Shown one piece after another: positions 7,649 to 14,387 of a stretch of 22,007 nucleotides of DNA. The notes under the pieces are model-generated. The model did no database searches. It worked only from the letters and a program-made list of their open reading frames with translations, and was not told the origin of the DNA. The stretch comes from Methanothrix sp. (lineage in GTDB: Archaea; Halobacteriota; Methanosarcinia; Methanotrichales; Methanotrichaceae): the NCBI GenBank assembly GCA_028688175.1, contig JAQTYS010000014.1, forward strand, positions 1 through 22,007, written 5' to 3'. Both the position numbers and the translations under genes were made by a program. Positions within the stretch are counted from its first letter, which is position 1. Each line of letters starts with the position of its first letter.

Positions 7649-7671
7649 TTTCTACTTCCTGTATATATAAA
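7649..7671 (+). promoter_or_regulatory. Promoter of the second small repeat protein
   Basis: A strong TATA box, TATATATAA (7662-7670), directly follows TTTCTACTTCCT (7649-7660), the 12-mer shared with the upstream paralogue. A start near 7692 would leave a short leader containing GGAGG (7712-7716). Confidence 0.55.
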
Positions 7672-7719
7672 ACATAGGTTAAATATGTTCGAATTAGAGG
7701 TGAAATTTGCTGGAGGGGA

Positions 7720-8112
7720 ATGGTGTTGAGGAAATCAATTCTATTAGCTTTAGCGCTGATGCTTTCAGCTTGCAGCGCCTATGCATTTGGCGGTCCGGGA
7801 TCAATTGTTGTAGATATCGTGGGAAGCTCAACCGATAATACGAGGATCACATCATCCGGTATGGAAAAAGTGGATCTGGAGATCATCGGAAGCGAGGCAA
7901 ATAATACAATTATCTCTCCACCAGAGAAGGTTGTAAAATGCCCAAGACATATCTGTCCTGACCTCGATTATTCAGACTCGATCTATGCTATAGAAAAGAC
8001 CGATAACAAGAAGAAACTATATCCATGGGAGAATATGCATCTGGGAGTCGACGCCTGGTATGGCACCTTCTGGTACACAGATGTCAATATGCCGAAGTGG
8101 CCCCAATTTTAG
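7720..8112 (+). CDS. Small secreted protein with two 22-residue-spaced GS/NNT repeats (paralogue 2)
   Basis: This 130-residue secreted protein is paralogous to the gene upstream. The signal peptide spans about 1-22. The repeats are VDIVGSSTDNTRI (31-43) and LEIIGSEANNTII (53-65), again 22 residues apart. A CPRHIC pair (74-79) replaces the richer cysteine segment of paralogue 1, and YPW recurs at 101-103. The C-terminal 30 residues are aromatic-rich and differ from paralogue 1. GGAGG lies only three bases before ATG 7720; the in-frame GTG 7723 or TTG 7726 has better spacing, so the true start may be two codons later. Function is unknown; the conserved repeat followed by divergent tails suggests a shared scaffold with different partners. 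Confidence 0.78.
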   Translation: MVLRKSILLALALMLSACSAYAFGGPGSIVVDIVGSSTDNTRITSSGMEKVDLEIIGSEANNTIISPPEKVVKCPRHICPDLDYSDSIYAIEKTDNKKKLYPWENMHLGVDAWYGTFWYTDVNMPKWPQF

Positions 8113-8118
8113 ACTGCC

Positions 8119-8134
8119 AAATTTTTTTTCTTTA
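8119..8134 (+). terminator. T-rich terminator after paralogue 2
   Basis: AAATTTTTTTTCTTTAA lies about ten bases past the stop codon. A T8 run of this kind is sufficient for archaeal termination. No hairpin precedes it. Confidence 0.5.
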
Positions 8135-8141
8135 ATTTGTT

Positions 8142-8203
8142 ATGAAACGGCCCAGGGTGAGGGGATGGCTGAGGGTAGCAGAAAAGCCCCTGCGCCGTTT
8201 CAT
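8142..8203. repeat. 62-nt hairpin with perfect 10-bp ends (possible structured RNA)
   Basis: ATGAAACGGC (8142-8151) and GCCGTTTCAT (8194-8203) are exact reverse complements. The 42-nt interior can pair further (GGGG 8160-8163 with CCCC 8187-8190, or GGCT 8167-8170 with AGCC 8185-8188). It lies beyond the T8 tract, so it is not a simple terminator of the preceding gene. It could be a small RNA, a protein-binding palindrome or a small element end. Confidence 0.5.
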
Positions 8204-8305
8204 TGTTGTGTTTTGTTCTTACATAATATTAATAATAACAATGTAATCATCATAGTATTTAACTCTTTCGATATTCAAATTCAGTTATCTTTGCAATGAA
8301 AGTCA

Positions 8306-8314
8306 TTAAATATA
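8306..8314 (+). promoter_or_regulatory. TATA box of the PP-loop/ferredoxin gene, probably leaderless
   Basis: TTAAATATA at 8306-8314 is centred about 31 bases before the ATG, which puts transcription start within a few bases of it. No ribosome site lies in the expected leader. The rest of 8204-8305 is AT-rich with nothing else recognisable. Confidence 0.5.
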
Positions 8315-8340
8315 CCCTGCAAGGACGCTAAATCAGATCT

Positions 8341-10257
8341 ATGCCTAAATTCAATTCCAGCAGAACATTTTCTCCAGGAAACAGTGAGCTATTCTGGTGC
8401 GAAAAATGCAGCATCCCCCTTTTGGCTGAAAGATGCTGTTCCTGCCATAGCCTTGGCAGCAAAATAGAGCTGGGGCCGCCAGGAGATATCCGTCTCTGTT
8501 CCAGAGCGGCAAAAGAGCTTCTATCCTCGCTTTTCACGCAAAATTACGGCTGCGCAGATTTCCTGGAGGGCAGGATAATCCTGCTTAATAAGATTGCCGG
8601 ATTGGATCGTCGCGATCAGGTGATCCTGGAAGGCCGCCACATCGCCACGCTCTGGTTTGATGTCGCATCCGACTGCCACAAGCTGGATCTAGAGACTGCT
8701 GGCGCAGTTCTGCTCTGCAACAGAGCAAAGAGCGGCCTGGTGGTATGTGACGACACGATATTAAAAGGCCACATAAAAGGCAAGTGGCTGGCAGAGGAGA
8801 AGATCATCAGCGGGCCATCGGTCCGGGAAGAAGGCCAGAACCTCGTCCTGAAAATTGGGAAATTCTCCGGCGTTGGCGTTGTTCGCAGAAAGGCAGACGG
8901 ATCGCTTTCCATTCGCATTAAGGATGTGATGAAAAGCGATTTTACAATAAGCGATAATAGGCCATCCCTAGAGGATATAGTCTCCGCTAATGAGGAAGCC
9001 CTAAAAGGCCTGGAGAAGGAGGCCATAAATGAGATCAAGAAATATCTCTCCAAAAACCGTCTTCTTGTAAACATCTCCTTCAGCGGGGGAAAAGACAGCC
9101 TGGCCTGCCTTTGTCTGGCCCAGAAAATATTCTCCCGACCAGAGGTCCTCTTCATCAACACCGGTCTGGAATTTCCCGAGACCGTGGAATATGTGCATAA
9201 GCTGTGCGCTGCCCAGAAGCTGCGGCTGCAAGAGATCAAGGGAGAGAGCGACTTTTTTGAGCAGGTGAAGAGCTTTGGCCCACCCGCCAAAGATTTTCGC
9301 TGGTGCTGCAAGACCAACAAGTTGGGGCCAATGACTGCTTTTCTTAAAGATCACTACCCCAGAGGCTGCGTGACCATTGAAGGGCGGCGCATCTATGAGT
9401 CATTCAATCGTTCCACCATCAAGGCTGTGGAGAGAAATCCTTACGTTCCCAGCCAAACCACCCTGGCGCCCATCAGAAACTGGCGGGCGCTGGAGGTCAT
9501 GCTCTACATCCGCTGGAATAAGATGCAGCCCAATCCCCTTTACGAGGAGGATTTCGAGCGCATAGGCTGCTGGCTGTGCCCAGCCGCTCTGCAATCTGAG
9601 TTTGCCGGTTTGAAAGTGACGCATCCCCTGCTTTATGACAGATGGACGGCATCTTTACGAGAATGGTCGGATGAGAATAAGCTGGATAAGAGATACATTG
9701 ATTGGGGTTTTTGGCGCTGGAAGAGGCATCCCCCCAAGATGCTCGAGATGGCAAAAGAGCACAAAATAAACCTTAATGTCAGTGCTGCCGGGAAAGAACA
9801 AATCACTTTGCAGGCAACGCGAGGCCGTTCACCCTGCGGCCTGGAGTACTCTATCGAAGCAAGCTTATGTGCCCCCCAGAATCATCCCTTTTCTCAGGTA
9901 GCCGCGGCCCTCAATATCTTGGGCGAGGTGAAATATGCAGAAGATCTGGGAGCAGCAGTGATAAAAACCGAAAAAGGAAGGGTCACTGTCTTTGCCAACG
10001 GACAGATCCTGGTCATTGCCGGCAAAGAGCAGGCTGAGGAACTGCTGCAAGATGTCTGCGAGACGATCTTGCGGGCGCAGTTATGCACGAGATGCAGGAT
10101 CTGCGAGAAGAACTGCAGTCGAGGGGCAATTACCGTAGCAGATACCATGACAATTGATGAGAAATTGTGCAACCACTGCAAAAAGTGTGCCAGAGGCTGC
10201 ATTGCCGCCGACCAGGCTGCCAAGATCTATGCAAGATTGGTAAAGAAAGACAGCTGA
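8341..10257 (+). CDS. PP-loop PAPS/APS reductase-like protein fused to a 2[4Fe-4S] ferredoxin
   Basis: This 638-residue cytosolic protein has four visible parts. An N-terminal zinc-ribbon-like cysteine group (C20, C23, C32, C33, C35) is followed by a region around 60-200 that resembles a PUA-type RNA-binding module. The PP-loop ATPase domain has SGGKDS at 248-253. The C-terminal ferredoxin has C582, C585, C588, C592 and C610, C613, C616, C620. Between them, C322-C323 and C410-x2-C413 reproduce the CC...CxxC pattern that holds the [4Fe-4S] cluster in APS reductases. Methanogens are known to encode such fused PAPS-reductase-family proteins of unsettled role; sulfur transfer to tRNA or sulfonucleotide reduction are both possible. 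CGLEY at 499-503 recalls the reductase ECGLH motif but is not proof. It is monocistronic from a leaderless-type promoter. Confidence 0.85.
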   Translation: MPKFNSSRTFSPGNSELFWCEKCSIPLLAERCCSCHSLGSKIELGPPGDIRLCSRAAKELLSSLFTQNYGCADFLEGRIILLNKIAGLDRRDQVILEGRHIATLWFDVASDCHKLDLETAGAVLLCNRAKSGLVVCDDTILKGHIKGKWLAEEKIISGPSVREEGQNLVLKIGKFSGVGVVRRKADGSLSIRIKDVMKSDFTISDNRPSLEDIVSANEEALKGLEKEAINEIKKYLSKNRLLVNISFSGGKDSLACLCLAQKIFSRPEVLFINTGLEFPETVEYVHKLCAAQKLRLQEIKGESDFFEQVKSFGPPAKDFRWCCKTNKLGPMTAFLKDHYPRGCVTIEGRRIYESFNRSTIKAVERNPYVPSQTTLAPIRNWRALEVMLYIRWNKMQPNPLYEEDFERIGCWLCPAALQSEFAGLKVTHPLLYDRWTASLREWSDENKLDKRYIDWGFWRWKRHPPKMLEMAKEHKINLNVSAAGKEQITLQATRGRSPCGLEYSIEASLCAPQNHPFSQVAAALNILGEVKYAEDLGAAVIKTEKGRVTVFANGQILVIAGKEQAEELLQDVCETILRAQLCTRCRICEKNCSRGAITVADTMTIDEKLCNHCKKCARGCIAADQAAKIYARLVKKDS

Positions 10258-10273
10258 AGGATCGCCTGGATGA

Positions 10274-10741
10274 ACAAAATCAACAGAAGAAATCAACTTC
10301 ACTAAGGAAGCTGAGTTCGAGTATATGCCAGTCTATTATCAGACCGGCACATATGATCAGAAGTGGATTGAGAAGCTGTGCCTGCAAAACTACAGGATAG
10401 GAGCTGTTCTGACTGAGATGTACACTCATGCCGAGCACCTGCAAAAGACAACCGAGGTCAAGACGAGGAGCCATTGTCAGGGAATAACACGGGATAGCCC
10501 TGCAGCAAAGTGCTGCACTGGCGTTCTGGAAGCCAACCTGAACAGCAATGTCATCGGCGTTGCCCATATCGGCTGGATCTCCCGCGATCCCAATGCCGAC
10601 AATCAGCTCAAGGGTCGCCATGCCGAGTACGGCAGATCAGTAGAGGACCTGACCGGTGTCTTCTCCATCGAGAAGTTCATCCAGCTTTGGGGTAATTCCA
10701 CTTGCGGAGCCATCAGCGTTGACTGGCTACCGTGCGTGTAA
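10274..10741 (+). pseudogene. 3' remnant of an unknown, probably surface, protein gene
   Basis: The frame is open from 10274, just after a TGA, to TAA 10739-10741, about 155 codons. The protein-like sequence (EEINFTKEAEFEYMPVYYQT) extends well upstream of the first ATG at 10325, and there is no start codon or ribosome site at the true beginning, so the piece appears to be a beheaded gene. It contains four to six cysteines and a well-formed C-terminus (DLTGVFSIEKFIQLWGNST). I do not recognise the family. Comparison with Methanothrix surface and sheath proteins would be sensible, but that is a guess. It begins 16 bases after the PP-loop gene. Confidence 0.5.
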
Positions 10742-10760
10742 AAGCAGCTAAAAACCCCCA

Positions 10761-10771
10761 TCTTTTTTTTA
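10761..10771 (+). terminator. T-rich terminator
   Basis: ATCTTTTTTTT follows AAAAACCCCC about 20 bases after the remnant gene's stop codon. Confidence 0.5.
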
Positions 10772-10779
10772 TATTTAAT

Positions 10780-10826
10780 TATAAATTGCATTTTAGCTAA
10801 ACCTTTAAATTCATCTATTTCCAGGA
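10780..10826 (+). promoter_or_regulatory. tex promoter and ribosome-binding site
   Basis: TTATAAATT (10780-10788) is a good TATA box; transcription from about 10809 gives a leader near 28 nt with AGGA at 10823-10826, ten bases before ATG 10837. A second TATA-like box, TTTAAAT (10804-10810), could give a leaderless start. Confidence 0.5.
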
Positions 10827-10836
10827 AGAATATGAT

Positions 10837-13014
10837 ATGTCCGATCCTCAGATTAGAAAGCTGGCTTTGCAGTTATCTCTTGGAGAAAGGGAGGTTTTAG
10901 CCACAGTAGAGTTGCTGGATAGCGGCGCAACTCTTCCCTTCATTGCCAGATACCGAAAGGAGGCCACAGGAAATCTGGATGAGGTTGTAATTGCCAGGAT
11001 TCGCGATCAACTCAATAAAAATCGGCAGCTTGAAGAGAGGCGAGACGCAATTTTGCAATCTCTAGCCAAACGTGAGCTGCTCACAGCGGATCTGCAAGCA
11101 AAGCTGCAGGCAGCCGAGACTCTGGCCCGTCTGGAGGACATTTACCTCCCCTTCCGGCCTAAGAGGAAGACCCGAGCCACTATGGCGAAAGAGCGTGGTC
11201 TGGAGCCGCTGGCTAAGAGAATTTTTGCTCAGGGCCATAGCGACCTGGACCCGGAGATGGCGGCATTATCCTTTGTAGATACCGAAAAGGGTGTCCCTTC
11301 GACAAAAGAGGCCCTGGCCGGGGCAAGGGACATCATGGCCGAGTGGATGAGCGAGGATGCACAGGCGCGTCTTCGCATGAGGGGCCTCTATCAATCACAG
11401 GCTGTCCTTCGATCCGTGGCAGTTGCCGGGAAAGGAGAGGCAAGAGTGGCAGGAGAAGCGGGAGAGACTTCTGTAGGGATAGGCGATGCAAAATTCAGGG
11501 ACTATCAGGACTATTCCGAGGCCCTCGCCAGGGCAAGCCCGCACAGGCTCCTGGCCATGCTGCGAGGAGCGCGGGCCGGAGCCCTAAGCCTGCATGTCGC
11601 TCCGGCTGAGGAGGACGGTCTGGCGATTTTAGAGGAACTCTTCGTAAAGGGAAGTGGTCCGGCCTCTGCCCAGGTGATGCAGGCAGCAGAGGACGGCTAC
11701 CGGCGGCTTCTCGCCCCATCTATGGAAAATGAGACGCTGGCGGCGGCACGTGCCCGTGCCGAGGAGAAAGCCATCGAGATCTTTTCCGAGAACCTGCGCC
11801 AGGTTCTCCTGGACCCGCCGCTGGGACAAAAGTGTGTCCTGGCTGTGGATCCGGGGCTGCGCACGGGCTGCAAGCTGGCGGTTCTCGATCGACTGGGCCG
11901 GCTGCAAGAGAGCCATGTGATTTACCCGCATGACACTGCAAAGAGGAGGGAGGAAGCGGCAGCCGTGGTGGGGGCGATCTGCAAGACAAGAGGCATCGAG
12001 ATAATTGCCGTGGGCAACGGCACTGCTGGCAGAGAGACGCAGGCCTTCTTGCAGTGCCTGCTGTTGAAGCCGCCCATTATGATGGTCAACGAATCTGGAG
12101 CATCGGTCTATTCCACATCGGAGGTGGCCAGGCAGGAGTTTCCCAAGGAAGATGCCACTGTGCGCGGAACGGTCTCAATTGGTCGGCGGCTCATGGACCC
12201 TCTGGCTGAGCTGGTGAAGATTGAGCCCAAGGCCATTGGCGTCGGCCAGTACCAGCATGACGTGGACCAGACTGCTCTGCAGCGAGCTTTGGACGATGTG
12301 GTCACCTCCTGCGTAAACCTGGTGGGAGTAGATGTGAATGCCGCCAGCCGGGAGCTTCTGGCTTACGTCTCCGGCTTAGGGCCCAAGCTGGCCGAGGCGG
12401 TGGTGAAGTACAGAAATGAGCATGGCTTCTTCAGATCGCGCCAGGATCTTCGCAAGGTGGCGCGCCTGGGGCCCAAGGCCTTTGAGCAGGCGGCGGGATT
12501 CTTGCGCATTCGTGAGGGCGACAATCCCCTGGACGGCACCGCAGTGCATCCGGAGAGCTACCCGCTGGTGGAACGGATGGCGCAGGATTTGGGCGTCACG
12601 ACAAGAGAGCTGATGCAAAATGAGAGCCTTCTCAAAAAGCTGGACCCCAAGAAGTACATCAGCGAAAAGGCTGGCGCTGCCACATTGCAGGACATCCTGG
12701 AGGAGCTTTCCAGGCCGGGCCGCGATCCCAGAGCGGATTTTGAGGCCTTTTCTTTTGCTTATGGAGTGGAGAAGATGGAGGATCTCAAAGTGGGCATGAA
12801 GCTGCCGGGCATTGTGACCAATGTCACCGCCTTCGGGGCCTTCGTGGACATTGGCGTTCATCAGGACGGGCTGGTGCACATCAGCCAGCTGCGGGATGGC
12901 TATGTCAAGAATCCAACTGACGTGGTGAAGGCCAGGCAAAAGGTCACAGTCAGGGTGCTGGATGTGGATCTGCAGAGGAAGAGGATATCGCTTTCAATGA
13001 AGAAATCAGACTGA
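10837..13014 (+). CDS. tex: Tex-family S1 RNA-binding protein
   Basis: This 725-residue protein matches the Tex/YhgF family, a nucleic-acid-binding factor linked to transcription. The domain order is a helical N-terminal Tex domain (about 1-190, with LPFIARYRKEATGNLDE), a central helical region, a YqgF/RNase H-like domain opening at VLAVDPGLRTG (about 333-343), tandem helix-hairpin-helix motifs (about 500-560, VSGLGPKLAEAVV), and a C-terminal S1 domain (about 650-722, GIVTNVTAFGAFVDIG and ISLSMKK). All parts and the length fit bacterial Tex. Tex is common in bacteria and patchy in archaea, so ancient transfer is plausible. The frame is intact and the gene is monocistronic. No clear T-rich terminator follows directly. 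Confidence 0.93.
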   Translation: MSDPQIRKLALQLSLGEREVLATVELLDSGATLPFIARYRKEATGNLDEVVIARIRDQLNKNRQLEERRDAILQSLAKRELLTADLQAKLQAAETLARLEDIYLPFRPKRKTRATMAKERGLEPLAKRIFAQGHSDLDPEMAALSFVDTEKGVPSTKEALAGARDIMAEWMSEDAQARLRMRGLYQSQAVLRSVAVAGKGEARVAGEAGETSVGIGDAKFRDYQDYSEALARASPHRLLAMLRGARAGALSLHVAPAEEDGLAILEELFVKGSGPASAQVMQAAEDGYRRLLAPSMENETLAAARARAEEKAIEIFSENLRQVLLDPPLGQKCVLAVDPGLRTGCKLAVLDRLGRLQESHVIYPHDTAKRREEAAAVVGAICKTRGIEIIAVGNGTAGRETQAFLQCLLLKPPIMMVNESGASVYSTSEVARQEFPKEDATVRGTVSIGRRLMDPLAELVKIEPKAIGVGQYQHDVDQTALQRALDDVVTSCVNLVGVDVNAASRELLAYVSGLGPKLAEAVVKYRNEHGFFRSRQDLRKVARLGPKAFEQAAGFLRIREGDNPLDGTAVHPESYPLVERMAQDLGVTTRELMQNESLLKKLDPKKYISEKAGAATLQDILEELSRPGRDPRADFEAFSFAYGVEKMEDLKVGMKLPGIVTNVTAFGAFVDIGVHQDGLVHISQLRDGYVKNPTDVVKARQKVTVRVLDVDLQRKRISLSMKKSD

Positions 13015-13055
13015 GGCGAAATCCTTAAATATCGGCGAACGATTACAGCTTATTC

Positions 13056-13106
13056 GGCAAAAGTCGAAGACCATCATTTTATCCCTCCTACACTAAGACT
13101 TTTGCC
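13056..13106. repeat. 10-bp inverted repeat downstream of tex
   Basis: GGCAAAAGTC (13056-13065) and GACTTTTGCC (13097-13106) are perfect reverse complements separated by 31 bases. The hairpin has no following T-run. It may end tex transcription or mark a rearrangement boundary, since gene fragments begin just to its right. Confidence 0.45.
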
Positions 13107-13137
13107 TTCCTCCTATTCGGTGTAACATCAGATCTCC

Positions 13138-13214
13138 TGATCAATATCCTTGATAGCTTCTGCGTACCGGCTCAGGCGCCGCAAAGCCTCGCCCCGACTG
13201 ACCCCGGCATTGGC
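13138..13214 (-). pseudogene. Displaced fragment of a TPR gene
   Basis: Read on the minus strand these about 75 bases encode VSRGEALRRLSRYAEAI, a TPR piece nearly identical to the TPR gene at 19732-20127 (its copy is at 19817-19892). By eye about eight or nine of 75 bases differ. It has no start or stop of its own and abuts the alpha-amylase remnant on the other strand. It is a fragment left by recombination or insertion, not a gene. Confidence 0.75.
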
Positions 13215-13803
13215 GCTTTTGACTTTCCGCTACGCGATCGTCTGCGTAGCTTTTGTGACAGCTATGGTTTCAGTCTCAGAAATCTAGTACCGCAACCTGG
13301 GCAACTCATGTATGATCGGCCTGCGGAAACAGTCACATTTGTTGAGAATCACGATTTAGCAAGAGATAAATCCATCATACACGACAAACTACTCGCCTAC
13401 GCCTTCATTCTAACCCACGAGGGCTACCCATGTGTCTTCTGGCAGGATTATTTCAACTGGAACTTGGGCCAGGAAGGTAATCATAGCGGCATTGCCGCTC
13501 TGGTCCGGGTTCATGAAAAATATGCCGGGGGTAGCACACGCATCCTTTATGTGGACGATGACCTGTATGTCATGCAGCGAGATGGAAATGACGCCCAACG
13601 CGGATTAGTTCTGGTCTTGAACAATACGCAGCAACTGGAATGGAACGTGGGTGCAAACCCGATGGACCGACACACGTCTTTCTCCGCATTCCTGGTGGTC
13701 TTGTTATGATGATGGGATTCCGGCGGATAAGTGGACCAACAGCAGCGGCTGGACTGAACTCTGGGCGCCGCCACGGGGCTATGTCGTATATATCCCCCAG
13801 TAA
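13206..13803 (+). pseudogene. GH13 alpha-amylase gene, 3' remnant with frameshift
   Basis: About 200 codons resemble the C-terminal part of a GH13 alpha-amylase. FDFPLRDRLRSFCD starts at 13218, VTFVENHDLARD (conserved region IV with the transition-state Asp) follows near 13327, then ILTHEGYPCVFWQDYFNW and the C-terminal barrel. The frame breaks near 13635: after NNTQQ the protein continues in the next frame as WNGTWVQTRWTD and ends YVVYIPQ at TAA 13801-13803, so a single extra base near 13632-13635 explains it. The first half of the enzyme, with catalytic regions I-III, is absent, replaced upstream by a TPR fragment. No start signal is present. A 133-codon reading from ATG 13308 would miss both ends. 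Confidence 0.8.
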
Positions 13804-13874
13804 TATTTCACCCACAATTTTTAAGACAGATAAACTTTTATCCAAATAATATTCATTATTAATTGGAGATTGAT

Positions 13875-14357
13875 ATGTCTTTGAAAAAAGACGGGATTCA
13901 TTGGTCTTTATTGAAATCTTATGCAGTGTTGTTGGCAGTTTTTTGTCTTGCCATTTCAAATACGAGCATTGCAAGTGATTCGATTCAGCCAATTTTAGTG
14001 TCCAAGGAGGATGCTGCAAAGAAGATAATTGATAATGTCATTCCGACAATCAACAGCACAAGCCTGCGAGCAAATCAGTATCCACTTATGCTGGATGCAG
14101 GAGCGCGGGTGATGCAGGCAGTACCTGATGGAGGCACGGGATCTGAATATCTGTTATGCAAGAACAGTAGCTGGCTGTTTTTTATCGACTTGGCGCCAAA
14201 TGCGCACTTTGCCCATCCTGCTATGATCACTTTGCTGGATGCAGTCAGCGGAGAGATCAGAAGCTTGGATGCAGAGTGGTGGCCGATTATTGAGATGCCG
14301 GTCTTCAAGAATCAGGATGATAGGCTAGATTCAAGCACGATTATTTACGAAAGATAA
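13875..14357 (+). CDS. Secreted stand-alone domain protein, paralogue of the adjacent protease's N-terminal domain
   Basis: This 160-residue protein of unknown family has a signal peptide (about 1-35, ending near SIAS). The mature part carries a conserved block WLFFID-x2-P-x-AHFAHP, then LLDAVSGEIRSLDAEWWP. The next gene has the same block before its protease domain (WLFMID-x2-PGAHFAHP and AEWWP). The DA-x-SGE turn recalls PepSY-type domains, which often act as protease propeptides or inhibitors, but that link is inference. ATG 13875 with GGAG six bases upstream is preferred over TTG 13863. The downstream protease gene starts 30 bases after its stop, so the two are probably cotranscribed. A CTTTTAT box at 13835-13841 may be the promoter. 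Confidence 0.78.
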   Translation: MSLKKDGIHWSLLKSYAVLLAVFCLAISNTSIASDSIQPILVSKEDAAKKIIDNVIPTINSTSLRANQYPLMLDAGARVMQAVPDGGTGSEYLLCKNSSWLFFIDLAPNAHFAHPAMITLLDAVSGEIRSLDAEWWPIIEMPVFKNQDDRLDSSTIIYER

Positions 14358-14387
14358 TTGCACAAAATTATTTAGGTGGTAGTTATT

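Noticed and set aside
12376..12939. A 187-codon minus-strand open frame inside tex
   Set aside because: It is a shadow of a strongly conserved coding sequence; the plus strand carries HhH and S1 motifs.
13308..13709. A 133-residue alpha-amylase-like protein as an intact gene
   Set aside because: Homologous sequence extends upstream of the ATG and continues in another frame past the stop, so this is a slice of a frameshifted remnant.
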